From contig NZ_AP028679.1 in NCBI RefSeq assembly GCF_037076455.1, positions 1,999,501-2,063,500 on the forward strand: 64,000 bases of DNA, written 5' to 3'. The translations under genes and the position numbers were made by a program. The notes below the pieces were generated by a model that saw only the letters and a program-made list of their open reading frames with translations, had not been told where the DNA came from and ran no database searches. Shown piece after piece: positions 1 to 8,041 of this stretch. The stretch is from Desulfoferula mesophila. Lineage in GTDB: Bacteria > Desulfobacterota > Desulfarculia > Desulfarculales > Desulfarculaceae. Each line of letters opens with the position of its first letter. The first letter of the stretch is position 1.

Positions 1-1
1 T

Positions 2-319
2 GAAAACCGACTAAGCCAAAGCGAAGAGCGTTATCGCCGCCTCATAGAGACTATGCCGGACGCGATCTTCACTCTTTTGCCTGATGTTTCCGCCAGCTGT
101 GCGCCTGAATTCGAACCGTCCTCAGATCTCCTTCAAGAGTTCCCGGGCAATGATCATTTTCTGTATTTCAGAGGTACCGCCGCCTATCTCCACCAGCTTG
201 GCGTCTCGCATGTAGCGTTCAACGGGGTACTCGCGCATGTAACCGTAGCCTCCGTGTATCTGGATGGCGTCCAGGGCCGCCTGGGTGGCCATGGACGAAG
301 CGTAATACTTGGCGATTGA
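2..319 (+). pseudogene. Fragment of a PAS-domain sensor protein, running in from the left edge
   Basis: The frame is open from base 2 and encodes SEERYRRLIETMPDAIF near residues 7-23. This is the helical linker plus start of a PAS domain, as found between PAS repeats of bacterial sensor kinases. PAS-like sequence ends at about base 120, where the frame runs antisense into the 3' end of the acyl-CoA dehydrogenase gene and stops at 319. No kinase or output domain follows, so the gene has lost its 3' part, probably by a rearrangement at about 115-122. The beginning lies outside the window. The PAS assignment rests on a short motif. Confidence 0.55.
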
Positions 320-1279
320 GGCTTCCTTGGAAATGCGGCGCCCATCGTCGATCAGGGGGCACAGCGAGTATGCGTAGTGCCTGGCCAACTCCAGGCGGGT
401 GGCCATTTCGGCCAGCATGTTTTTGACCAGTTGGAAGTCGCAGATGGGCTGGCTGAACTGCTTGCGCTCCTTTGCGTACTTTACCGATTCTTCCAGGCAG
501 GCCTGCATGATGCCGATGCTGGTGACTGCCCCCAGCACACGCTCCTCGTCCAGGGTCTCGAACAGGATTGGGTAGCCGTGCCCTTCGGCGCCCATAATTT
601 GCTCGCCGGACACCTCCACGTGGTCCAGGAACACCTCGCCGGTGGGCGAGCAGCGCATGCCCATTTTCTCGAAGGGCTGGCCTGTGGAAACCCCCGGCAT
701 TTCCCGATCTAGAATGAACAGGGTGCCGCCGCCCGCGCCCCTGGTGCCGTGCTCTCTAGCCATTACCAGGAAGTACTGGGCCAGGGGGGCGTTGGTGATA
801 AAGGTTTTGGATCCGTTCAGCACATAGGCCGCGCCCTTTTTGGCGTAGGTGGTCTTGATGGCCAGTGCGTCAGAGCCCGCCTCGGGTTCGGTGAGGCAAA
901 AGGCTGCCAGCTTTTCCCCGTTTAGCACCGGCGGTATGTAGGTGGTCTTTTGCTTTTCGCTGCCGTACTTGGAGATGAAGTAACAGAAGTTGGTGGTGCA
1001 CATGTTCACCGACATGCCGAAACCGGCGGCCACCCGGCAAAACTCTTCCTTGATCAGGGCGTTGGTCAGCAGGTCCGCCCCGCCGCCGCCATACTCTACC
1101 GGGGAGGTGGAGCCGATCAACCCGTTGCGCCCCGCTTCCCGGTAGGCTTCCATTGGGAATCTCTCTTGCTCGTCGAGCTCCCGGGCGATGGGGGCCAATT
1201 CTTTTTCCGCCAGCCTGCGCGCCGTCTCGCGCACCATGCGGTGTTCCTCGGAAAGCAGCGCGTCCCAGATGTTTTTCAC
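122..1279 (-). CDS. Acyl-CoA dehydrogenase, isovaleryl/long-chain type active site
   Basis: FAD enzyme of 385 aa, full length for the family. It introduces a 2,3 double bond into an acyl-CoA and passes electrons to ETF. The FAD/substrate motif [10 protein letters not shown] is near residue 128 and the C-terminal [15 protein letters not shown] block is present. At the position of the usual catalytic Glu the sequence reads GGGTSE, so that Glu is Gly. Instead DEERVL supplies Glu246, matching the alternative catalytic base of isovaleryl- and long-chain acyl-CoA dehydrogenases. This suggests a branched or long acyl substrate. It is the last gene of the minus-strand operon, 15 bases after the MaoC gene, and overlaps the truncated PAS gene tail to tail. 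Confidence 0.9.
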   Translation of the reverse strand: MKNIWDALLSEEHRMVRETARRLAEKELAPIARELDEQERFPMEAYREAGRNGLIGSTSPVEYGGGGADLLTNALIKEEFCRVAAGFGMSVNMCTTNFCYFISKYGSEKQKTTYIPPVLNGEKLAAFCLTEPEAGSDALAIKTTYAKKGAAYVLNGSKTFITNAPLAQYFLVMAREHGTRGAGGGTLFILDREMPGVSTGQPFEKMGMRCSPTGEVFLDHVEVSGEQIMGAEGHGYPILFETLDEERVLGAVTSIGIMQACLEESVKYAKERKQFSQPICDFQLVKNMLAEMATRLELARHYAYSLCPLIDDGRRISKEASIAKYYASSMATQAALDAIQIHGGYGYMREYPVERYMRDAKLVEIGGGTSEIQKMIIARELLKEI

Positions 1280-1294
1280 AACAGCTCCTCCTGA

Positions 1295-1750
1295 CTAGTC
1301 GTCGCCGGATTTCTTGCGCAGCATGAGCACGGTGGTGGTCCCGCTTTGCACCACCTGGTGGCGCTGGTTGAGCACTTCTTTTTCAAAGGTCAAAACCCCG
1401 CGATTGCCCTGGGAGGTTTCGCGCAGTTCCTTGACCCTCTGCACCACGTGGATGGTATCGCCGATCTTGATGGGATGGTGGAATTGCCAGTTCATGCCCA
1501 GGAAAGCCACCAGGGTGCCTTCCAGGTTGCCCAACTGCTGGGAAAGACCGGCGTGGATCACCAGGCCCAGCATGCCGTGGGCGATGCGCTCGCCAAAATG
1601 GCTCCCGGCGGCGAACTCGGCGTCGGTGTGCAGCGGGTTGGTGTCCCAAGACAGGGCCGCGAAGTTCACGATGTCGGCCTCGGTCACCGTCCTGGCCTTG
1701 GTCACGAACTCCTGGCCCAGCTCAAAGTCGTCGAAGTACATTGGATTCAT
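1295..1750 (-). CDS. MaoC-family (R)-specific enoyl-CoA hydratase
   Basis: A 151-aa single hot-dog-fold protein. The hydratase-2 signature is visible as SWDTNPLHTD, giving the catalytic pair Asp36/His41, followed by HGMLGLVIHAG. Family role: adds water across a trans-2-enoyl-CoA, giving the 3(R)-hydroxyacyl-CoA. It is placed between the acyl-CoA ligase and the acyl-CoA dehydrogenase, so it would act on the dehydrogenase product. In steroid side-chain degradation the hydratase is of this same fold and its product is cleaved by a DUF35-associated aldolase; both partner types are present upstream in this operon. An AGAGG ribosome site precedes the ATG. Confidence 0.85.
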   Translation of the reverse strand: MNPMYFDDFELGQEFVTKARTVTEADIVNFAALSWDTNPLHTDAEFAAGSHFGERIAHGMLGLVIHAGLSQQLGNLEGTLVAFLGMNWQFHHPIKIGDTIHVVQRVKELRETSQGNRGVLTFEKEVLNQRHQVVQSGTTTVLMLRKKSGDD

Positions 1751-1801
1751 TTCAGGCCTCTTTTAAAAATGCCGTTTCTCGGGCTGCGGCGGGCTACAAC
1801 C

Positions 1802-3337
1802 CTAGCTGTCTTTGAACATCTCGCGCAGCTCCCGTTTCAGGACCTTGCCCCCGAAGGTGGTTTTGGGGAGCGCGTCCACGAAGCGGATCATGGCGGGCTT
1901 CTTGTACCCGGCCAGGCGCTCTTGGCAGTGGGCCTGGATGATCCCCTCGTCCAGAAGGGCGCCGGGCTGGGCCATCACCACCGCGCACACCGCTTCACCC
2001 CAGCGGGGATGGGGCAATCCGATCACCGCCACGTCGCGTACCAGGGGGTGTTGCAGCAGGACCTCCTCCACCTCCCGGGAGTAGACGTTCAGCCCGCCGG
2101 TCTTGATCATGTCCTTGAGCCGGTCCACCACGTACAGGTAGCCCTTGGCATCGAAGCGCCCAAGGTCGCCGGTGTGCAGCCAGCCGCCTCGCAGGGTGGC
2201 CTCGGTCTCTTGGGGGGCGTTGTAGTAGCCCTTGAACACGCTGGGCCCCCGCACGATGATCTCGCCGGGCTCTCCGGGGGGCGGCTCCTGGTCAAGGGCG
2301 TCCACCACCCGCACCTCGGTGCACATGTAGCCGCGCCCCACGCTGCCGGGCTCCTCGGGCTGGTCCCAGGGCTTGAGCACAGTCACCGCTGGGGATGCCT
2401 CGGTGAGGGCGTAGGAGCTGTAACAGGCCCCGTTGGGCCAAAGCCTGGTCTCAATCTCTTTCCTCTCGGCCGGGTCCAAGATTCCATGGGTGTTCAGCCA
2501 GCGGCGCATGGAGCTGGTGTCGCGTGGCTTGCGTTTGATGGCCTCCAGGAGCATCCGGTAGATGGTGGGGTTGCCTACCACGAAGGTGGTGCGCTCGCGC
2601 TCCACCACGTCCAGAAAGTGGTCCGGTTCGAAGGTCTTGCTTCCGATGAAGGTGCCCCCAGCGTACATGAAGGCCAAGAAGCGGCTCAGGGAGGCCACGT
2701 GATACATCTGCATGGGATAGAAGATGCGCTCCTCCGGGGCTGGGCTGTGGTTCTCGGTGGTCACCGAAATTATGTTCCACAGGATGCTCTTGTGGGTCAA
2801 CACCGCCCCCTTGGGGCGGCCGGTGGTGCCTCCGGTGAACAAGATGAACGACTCGTCGTCCTCGCTCACCACCTGGGGCGACTCCCCCTCGGATGCGTTT
2901 TTTTTCAGAGCCTCATAGTCCCGGGCGAACGCCGGTGCCGCCCCGCCGAAGGCTACCAGGGTTTTCAGGGCGGGCAGGCGGTCGCGCATCTCCTCAGCCA
3001 GGCCCTGGTAATGGACATCGAAGACCAAGGCGGTGCAGTCGGTGATCTTGGCCATGCGGCAAACGTCGTCCACCGTGCCGCGAGAGTCAAGGGGTACCGA
3101 CACCAGGCCCCGCTTCAGGTTGCCCAGGATCACCTGCATCAGGCTCAGGCAGTTGTCCGAAAGGGTGGCCACGTGGGAGCCCTTGCCCAGGCCCAGACCA
3201 TCCAGGGCGTTGCTCCAGCGGTTGACCGCCGCGCTCATCTGGGCATAGGTGGCCCTGGCCTGGTCGTCGATGCAGGCCACCTTGCCAGGAAACTTGCGGG
3301 CCGAGCGCTCAAAGGCCTCGCCTAGGGTCATTTCCAT
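1802..3337 (-). CDS. AMP-forming acyl-CoA ligase
   Basis: An ANL-superfamily ligase of 511 aa that activates a carboxylic acid to its CoA thioester using ATP. Visible motifs are the phosphate loop FTGGTTGRPKG, YALTEASP (A5), TGDLGRFDAKGYLYVVDR (A7/A8 hinge) and the C-terminal catalytic lysine region FGGKVLKREL. I chose the ATG at 3337 because a GAGGAG ribosome site lies just upstream and homology begins there; the open frame extends to 3556 but that part overlaps the BKACE gene. Substrate cannot be read from the sequence. It is presumably the entry step for the acid brought in by the TRAP transporter of the same operon. Confidence 0.88.
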   Translation of the reverse strand: MEMTLGEAFERSARKFPGKVACIDDQARATYAQMSAAVNRWSNALDGLGLGKGSHVATLSDNCLSLMQVILGNLKRGLVSVPLDSRGTVDDVCRMAKITDCTALVFDVHYQGLAEEMRDRLPALKTLVAFGGAAPAFARDYEALKKNASEGESPQVVSEDDESFILFTGGTTGRPKGAVLTHKSILWNIISVTTENHSPAPEERIFYPMQMYHVASLSRFLAFMYAGGTFIGSKTFEPDHFLDVVERERTTFVVGNPTIYRMLLEAIKRKPRDTSSMRRWLNTHGILDPAERKEIETRLWPNGACYSSYALTEASPAVTVLKPWDQPEEPGSVGRGYMCTEVRVVDALDQEPPPGEPGEIIVRGPSVFKGYYNAPQETEATLRGGWLHTGDLGRFDAKGYLYVVDRLKDMIKTGGLNVYSREVEEVLLQHPLVRDVAVIGLPHPRWGEAVCAVVMAQPGALLDEGIIQAHCQERLAGYKKPAMIRFVDALPKTTFGGKVLKRELREMFKDS

Positions 3338-3398
3338 GGGGTCGCTCCTCCAATGCGCCTGGGGGTCGATCCGGTGACCAGCCGCCAACTGATCGCGG

Positions 3399-4241
3399 CT
3401 ATCCCCGGTTGAGCAGGGGCAACATACGCCGGGCATCTTCCACGCCGGCAGGTTCCAGACCCAGCTCCCTGGCGATGCGCACCGCTTTGGCCACCAGCTC
3501 TGCGTTGCTCTTGGCGGGCACACCCTTAGAGAGGTAAACGTTGTCCTCGAAGCCAACCCTCATGCCCCCGCCCAGGATCAGGGCGCCGGTCCCCAGGGGA
3601 AACTGGTGGCGGCCGATGCCGATGGCCTGCCAGGAGTAGCCGGGGTCGAGGGCGTCTTTCAAGAGCACCAGGTTCTTGAGGCTGGCCGGGATGCCGCCCA
3701 TGACCCCCAGCACGAAGCTGACCCTGAAGGGAGGCTCCAGCAGGCCAGGCCTGCGGATCCAGTGTTCCATGTTCTGGATCATGGACAGGTCATATACCTC
3801 GAACTCGGGCATGACCCCCCATTCGCGCATGCGCTTGGCGTAAAGCTCCATGGTGTCCGGGGTGTTGGGGAATAGGCCCCGCCCGAAGTTCATGGACCCT
3901 GCGTTTAGCGAAGCCGAATCGGGGCGCAGCTCCTCTACCGGCTTAAGCCGGTCCTCCACGCTGAGGCCCAGGGTGGTGGCCCCGCCTCCGGTGGTTATCT
4001 GGGTGATAATGGGGCATGCGTCGCGCACTGCGGCCAGGTAGTCCCGAAACACCGCCAAGTCCGGGGTGGGCTTTCCGGTATCGGGGTGGCGGGCGTGCAG
4101 ATGCACCACCGAGGCGCCCGCTTCGTAGGAGCGTCGAGTCTCGGCGGCCACCTCCTCGGCGGTGTAGGGGATGTTGGGGTTGTCCTCGCGGGTGGGGATG
4201 CTACCCGTGGGGGCTACGGTGATGATCACTTGATTGCTCAT
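3399..4241 (-). CDS. BKACE-family beta-keto acid cleavage enzyme (DUF849)
   Basis: A 280-aa TIM-barrel Zn enzyme. Known members condense a beta-keto acid with acetyl-CoA to give acetoacetate and a shorter acyl-CoA; the founding member is the lysine-fermentation Kce. The Zn-binding pair is seen in VVHLHARHPDTG (His47, His49) and the glutamate motif in VGFEDNVYL near residue 230. Specificity varies widely among BKACE enzymes and cannot be called here. In the operon it lies between the DUF35 gene and the acyl-CoA ligase, suggesting that a beta-keto acid or keto-acyl intermediate is formed by the neighbouring enzymes. Confidence 0.88.
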   Translation of the reverse strand: MSNQVIITVAPTGSIPTREDNPNIPYTAEEVAAETRRSYEAGASVVHLHARHPDTGKPTPDLAVFRDYLAAVRDACPIITQITTGGGATTLGLSVEDRLKPVEELRPDSASLNAGSMNFGRGLFPNTPDTMELYAKRMREWGVMPEFEVYDLSMIQNMEHWIRRPGLLEPPFRVSFVLGVMGGIPASLKNLVLLKDALDPGYSWQAIGIGRHQFPLGTGALILGGGMRVGFEDNVYLSKGVPAKSNAELVAKAVRIARELGLEPAGVEDARRMLPLLNRG

Positions 4242-4283
4242 GAAAAGGGCTCTCCCTCAAAAGCCACAGACCTGGCGGGCGCA

Positions 4284-4829
4284 TTAATCCAGGGGCTTGA
4301 AATAAACGTCGGTGATGGCCCCCAGCCTTAGCTCGCGGTAGACCGCCTTCACCTTGGTGCCCACCTTGACCCCCGCCACGTCGTCCACCTCCATGTTGGT
4401 CATTAGCAACGAGTCAGTGCCGTCCAGCTTTACGTAGGCGCAGACAAAGGGCACCTTTTTGATGAAGCTGCTGGTGGTGTAGTGCTGCACGGTGCAGGCC
4501 TCGATAGTGCCGGTGCCGGCCAGCTTCTTCCACTGGGTGGGTTGGTAGCAGGTGTGGCAGTTGCTGCGCGGCGGGCAAAAGACCTTGCCGCACTCCGGGC
4601 ACTCAGCCCCATACAGGGTTTTGTTTTCCCTTAACTCCCGGAAGAATCGCGACTGGCCGCCGTAGGAGTACTTGAAGACGACCTCCATCTTGTCCGGGAT
4701 CTCCAGGGGCGCGTCCATGGGGTTCTTACCGCTAAGCTCCTCCTCGAATTCCCGCCGCAAGTGCTCCACGGGGATGCCGTATTTTTCGTGCTGGTAGCGA
4801 TACCAGGCTTCTCTTTCAGCGCTGTTCAT
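4284..4829 (-). CDS. DUF35 Zn-ribbon/OB-fold protein, partner of the adjacent thiolase-like protein
   Basis: A 181-aa protein with a four-cysteine rubredoxin-like Zn ribbon (CPECGKVFCPPRSNCHTC, about residues 75-92) followed by an OB-fold. Family members bind thiolase-superfamily enzymes and help position CoA substrates: archaeal thiolase/HMG-CoA synthase complexes, BbsA of benzylsuccinate degradation, and the DUF35 domain of ChsH2 that activates the aldolase Ltp2. The gene starts 7 bases after the thiolase-like gene ends, so the two are probably co-translated subunits. About 70 residues precede the ribbon and are not recognised. Confidence 0.85.
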   Translation of the reverse strand: MNSAEREAWYRYQHEKYGIPVEHLRREFEEELSGKNPMDAPLEIPDKMEVVFKYSYGGQSRFFRELRENKTLYGAECPECGKVFCPPRSNCHTCYQPTQWKKLAGTGTIEACTVQHYTTSSFIKKVPFVCAYVKLDGTDSLLMTNMEVDDVAGVKVGTKVKAVYRELRLGAITDVYFKPLD

Positions 4830-4836
4830 TTGCTGC

Positions 4837-6027
4837 CTACCTTTCTAAAACCAGGCAAATACTCCAGGTGCACAAGGTCCCCCCGATGCTCTGCACCAGA
4901 CCCTTGCGCGCGCCTTGGCGCTGGCGCTCCCCGGCCTCGCCGCGCAGGTGTTTGCACACTTCGTAGGTTTGCATTATCCCCGTGGCCCCCACCGCATGGC
5001 CGCAGCCGATCAGTCCGCCGCTGAGGTTTACCGGCAGGCGGCCATCGGGCAGTACCGTGCCGTCGTCGATGAGTTCGCCGCCACGCCCCTCCTCGCAGAA
5101 GAAGCAGTCCTCATAGGCCATGATCTCGGTGCCGGTGAAGGCGTCGTGCAACTCGGCCAGGTCCAGTTCCTCCACGGGGTTGGTGATGCCCGCCATCTCA
5201 TAGGCCTTCTTGGCCGCCAGGCGCGACGACTCGAAAGTGTGGATGCTGGGGCGGTTGCCAGGCATCACGTAGTCCACCGATGCCCCCAGGCCGCTGATCC
5301 AGACGGGATTGTCCGAGATGCTCTCAGCCACTTTCTTGGAGGCCAGGATCACCGCCGAGGCCCCCTCGGTGTAGAGGCAATTGTCGTAGAACTTGAAGGG
5401 CTCCACGATCATGCGCGAGTCCAGCACATCCTGAACGGTCAAGACCTTGGGAGACTGGGCCACGGGGTTTTTGGTGGCGTTGAAGTGGTTCTTCACCGAG
5501 ACCTTGGCCATCTGCTCCTCGGTGGGGTTGCCGTACTTGTCGCGATGGGCCACCACGGCCAGGGCGAAGCCCGATGCGGCGGTGCGCCCGGCCGGGTTGT
5601 CGTAGGTCATGTCCGCCGTGTAGAGAATGGCTCGAAGCACCTCCGGAGTGGCCATTTGCAACTCGTAGTTGTAGGTGTCGGCGCACTTTTCCACGCCCAG
5701 CACCAGGCATACGTCCTGCAGGCCGCTGGCCACCTCCTGGTAGCCGATGCGCAGGGCGGCCCCGCCGGTGGCCCCGCCGGAGTTGACCCGGACCATGGGT
5801 TTGAGGCCCAGGCCCAGGTAGTCGTGCACAAAGGCGTCGGGCTGGTACTGGCGCTGGAAGAAATCGTTGTAGATTCCGTACACCGCACTGTCCACCCGGT
5901 CCTTGTCAATGCCGGCGTCCTCGAAGGCCATCTTGGCCGCATCGAAAGCCAACTCATAGTAGGTCTTTTCCAGCCATCTCGACTTGAATTTCGTGGTTCC
6001 GATACCCACGATGGCAACGTCTCTCAT
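4837..6027 (-). CDS. SCP2-type thiolase-like protein lacking the nucleophilic cysteine; candidate acyl-CoA aldolase
   Basis: A 396-aa thiolase-fold protein. The N-terminal VAIVGIGTTKF and C-terminal CGHAVGATG blocks are typical of SCP2-type thiolases. The motif that normally reads NCATGSTAL is here VNSGGATGGAAL, so Gly85 occupies the position of the acyl-accepting Cys and normal thiolysis is unlikely. Ltp2, a steroid side-chain aldolase of the same superfamily, also lacks that Cys and needs a DUF35 partner; here the DUF35 gene follows 7 bases downstream. I infer a retro-aldol activity on a 3-hydroxyacyl-CoA. A degenerate, non-catalytic thiolase is the alternative. Confidence 0.8.
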   Translation of the reverse strand: MRDVAIVGIGTTKFKSRWLEKTYYELAFDAAKMAFEDAGIDKDRVDSAVYGIYNDFFQRQYQPDAFVHDYLGLGLKPMVRVNSGGATGGAALRIGYQEVASGLQDVCLVLGVEKCADTYNYELQMATPEVLRAILYTADMTYDNPAGRTAASGFALAVVAHRDKYGNPTEEQMAKVSVKNHFNATKNPVAQSPKVLTVQDVLDSRMIVEPFKFYDNCLYTEGASAVILASKKVAESISDNPVWISGLGASVDYVMPGNRPSIHTFESSRLAAKKAYEMAGITNPVEELDLAELHDAFTGTEIMAYEDCFFCEEGRGGELIDDGTVLPDGRLPVNLSGGLIGCGHAVGATGIMQTYEVCKHLRGEAGERQRQGARKGLVQSIGGTLCTWSICLVLER

Positions 6028-6099
6028 GTTCCTCTCCTAGAACCTTTGCCGCGATTGATCTTGCAAGCTCGTCAATTCCGCCCGCTTCCATGACGACGT

Positions 6100-7404
6100 C
6101 TATTCCATGAAGTTCGGCAGGAAAAGCGCCAGATCGGGGAAAATGGTCACGATCAGCAGGCACACGGCCTGCAGGATCACGAAGGGAATGATCGAGCGGT
6201 AGATGTCGTTTAAGGTCACGTCCTTTGGCACCACCGCCTTCATGATGAACAGGTTGAAGCCAAAGGGCGGGGTGATGTAGGCCATCTCCATGTTGATTGT
6301 GAAGATGATCCCGAACCAGACCGGGTCGAAGCCCAACTCCATTATCAGGGGCACGAATATGGGCGTGGTGAGCATGATGATGCCCGCCGGGTCCAGAAAC
6401 ATGCCCAACACAAAAAAGCAGATTTGGATGCCGATGAAGATCCACCACTTGGAAAGGTGGAGCCCCAGGATGGTGTCCTTGATTAGATCCGAAACCCCGG
6501 CGTAGGCGAGGACGTGGGTGAAGGCCACTGCCCCGATCACGATCCAAAGCACCATAGCGGTGAGGCTGAATGTGGAGGACAGAGCACCCTTGAGGTTGGC
6601 CCAGCTAAGCCTGCGCTGGATCGCCGCGCAGAGTAGGGAGCCGACGGCTCCGATGCCTGCGGCCTCGGTGGGGGTGGCCGCCCCGGTGTAGATGACCCCC
6701 AGCACCACGATGATAAGGGCGGCGGGCAGGAAGATGCCCTTGAGGGCCAATATTTTCTCCCTGAAGGAGAACACCTCGTCCACCGGCGGACCCAAGCTGG
6801 GCTTGAGGGCGCTGCGAACCAGGATGAACACGCAAAAGATTAGGGCCAGCAATATGCCAGGCACTAGGCCGCCCATGAACAGCTTGCCCACCGAGACCTC
6901 GGCCATGGTCCCGTAGATGATCATGATGATGCTGGGCGGGATAAGGATACCCAATGCCCCGCCCGCGGAGATGCAGCCTGTAGCTAGGTGCTTGTCATAG
7001 CCCCGTTTGAGCATTGCCGGCAGGGCGATGAGTCCCATGCTCACCGTGGCCACTGAGCTAATGCCCGCCATGGCCGCGAAAATGGCGCAGATGACTACGG
7101 TTCCGGCGGCCAGGCCTCCAGGCAGCCGCCCCATCCACACCTGGATCATGTGGTACAACTCGTCAGCCAGGTTCGAGGTTCGCAACACGTTGGCCATCAA
7201 TATGAATAGGGGCACGGCAGTTAGAATGGAGTTGGTGCCTTCGGAATAGGCGGTCTGGGCCACCATGTACATGCCCTTGGCGCCCCAGATGTAGACCACC
7301 CCCAACACAGCGATGCCGCCCAGGGAAAAGGCCACGGGAAGGCCCAGGACCAGAAACAGCAGCAGCAGGCCGGTGATAATGGCGGTAAAAAGCGCGGTGT
7401 CCAT
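6100..7404 (-). CDS. dctM: TRAP transporter large permease (DctM)
   Basis: A 434-aa very hydrophobic protein with about twelve membrane segments, the expected size for DctM. It is the Na+-coupled translocating subunit of a tripartite ATP-independent periplasmic transporter in the inner membrane. Typical family stretches include AAMAGISSVATVSMG and ISAGGALGILIPPSI. It lies 8 bases downstream of dctQ and is followed by the thiolase-like gene, so uptake and breakdown genes are one transcription unit. The substrate is likely an organic acid, but cannot be read from sequence. Confidence 0.93.
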   Translation of the reverse strand: MDTALFTAIITGLLLLFLVLGLPVAFSLGGIAVLGVVYIWGAKGMYMVAQTAYSEGTNSILTAVPLFILMANVLRTSNLADELYHMIQVWMGRLPGGLAAGTVVICAIFAAMAGISSVATVSMGLIALPAMLKRGYDKHLATGCISAGGALGILIPPSIIMIIYGTMAEVSVGKLFMGGLVPGILLALIFCVFILVRSALKPSLGPPVDEVFSFREKILALKGIFLPAALIIVVLGVIYTGAATPTEAAGIGAVGSLLCAAIQRRLSWANLKGALSSTFSLTAMVLWIVIGAVAFTHVLAYAGVSDLIKDTILGLHLSKWWIFIGIQICFFVLGMFLDPAGIIMLTTPIFVPLIMELGFDPVWFGIIFTINMEMAYITPPFGFNLFIMKAVVPKDVTLNDIYRSIIPFVILQAVCLLIVTIFPDLALFLPNFME

Positions 7405-7412
7405 GGATTAGG

Positions 7413-7988
7413 CTATTCGAAAAAGGATTTGTCCAACCGCAGCTCGGCCAGGAGTCCGGGCAATTCTTCGGTTGGGTGAATGAGGATGAGCAGGTTCTTC
7501 AGGCTGCGCGCGATTATCTGCAACATCAGCAGCAGCGCCCCCAGGGGCACCATGAACAGCGAAGGCCATAGGGGCATTTCTAGGATGGTGTCGCTGAGCT
7601 TGTTCTTGACCAGCGCCTCTATGGCCATCTCGCCGCCCCACCAGATGATAACCAGGCAGAACAGGGCGGCCAGCCACCAGGTGGCCAGCTCCATCGCCGC
7701 CTTTTGCTTTTCGCCGCGCAAGCGGAAGAAAAAGTCCACACGCACGTGTTGGTCCATCAAAAGGCAGTAGCTACCCCCGAGCATGCTCATAAGGCACAGC
7801 AGGTACTGGTTGGTCTCATTGACCCAATCAGTGGGGGAGTTGAGTAGGTAGCGGCAAAAGACCTCCCAGCAAATGCTGATGGCCATCACCACCACGGTGA
7901 GGGAAAAAATCTTCTCCACCCACAGAATCAGGGCGTTGATGCTTTTGATGATCCTGGCGGCAGGACGCTGTTGCACTAATTCGCTCAT
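7413..7988 (-). CDS. dctQ: TRAP transporter small permease (DctQ)
   Basis: A 191-aa membrane protein with four predicted helices, the usual DctQ architecture. It joins DctM and the binding protein in the TRAP complex. The stretch CRYLLNSPTDWVNETNQYLL is typical of the DctQ family (conserved W, E and Y pattern). It sits between dctP and dctM. The 53-base gap to dctP contains a strong GC-rich hairpin that may separate the expression levels of binding protein and permease. Confidence 0.9.
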   Translation of the reverse strand: MSELVQQRPAARIIKSINALILWVEKIFSLTVVVMAISICWEVFCRYLLNSPTDWVNETNQYLLCLMSMLGGSYCLLMDQHVRVDFFFRLRGEKQKAAMELATWWLAALFCLVIIWWGGEMAIEALVKNKLSDTILEMPLWPSLFMVPLGALLLMLQIIARSLKNLLILIHPTEELPGLLAELRLDKSFFE

Positions 7989-8002
7989 GGTCCCCGCTCA
8001 AG

Positions 8003-8032
8003 AGCGGGGCGACCGTCGTGGGCCGCCCCGCT
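8003..8032 (-). terminator. GC-rich hairpin between dctP and dctQ
   Basis: Perfect 9-bp inverted repeat, AGCGGGGCG at 8003-8011 and CGCCCCGCT at 8024-8032, with a 12-base loop. On the operon (minus) strand it lies just after the dctP stop with an A-run before it and no T-run after it, so it resembles an mRNA-stabilising or attenuating intercistronic hairpin. On the plus strand it is followed by seven T's (8037-8043) and has the form of an intrinsic terminator facing the other way. Confidence 0.5.
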
Positions 8033-8041
8033 TGGGTTTTT

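Noticed and set aside
1346-3325. A 659-codon open frame on the plus strand
   Set aside because: It is the exact antisense of the MaoC and acyl-CoA ligase genes, whose motifs and ribosome sites are clear. The translation is low-complexity and rich in His, Gly and Val, as expected from antisense of G+C-rich coding DNA.
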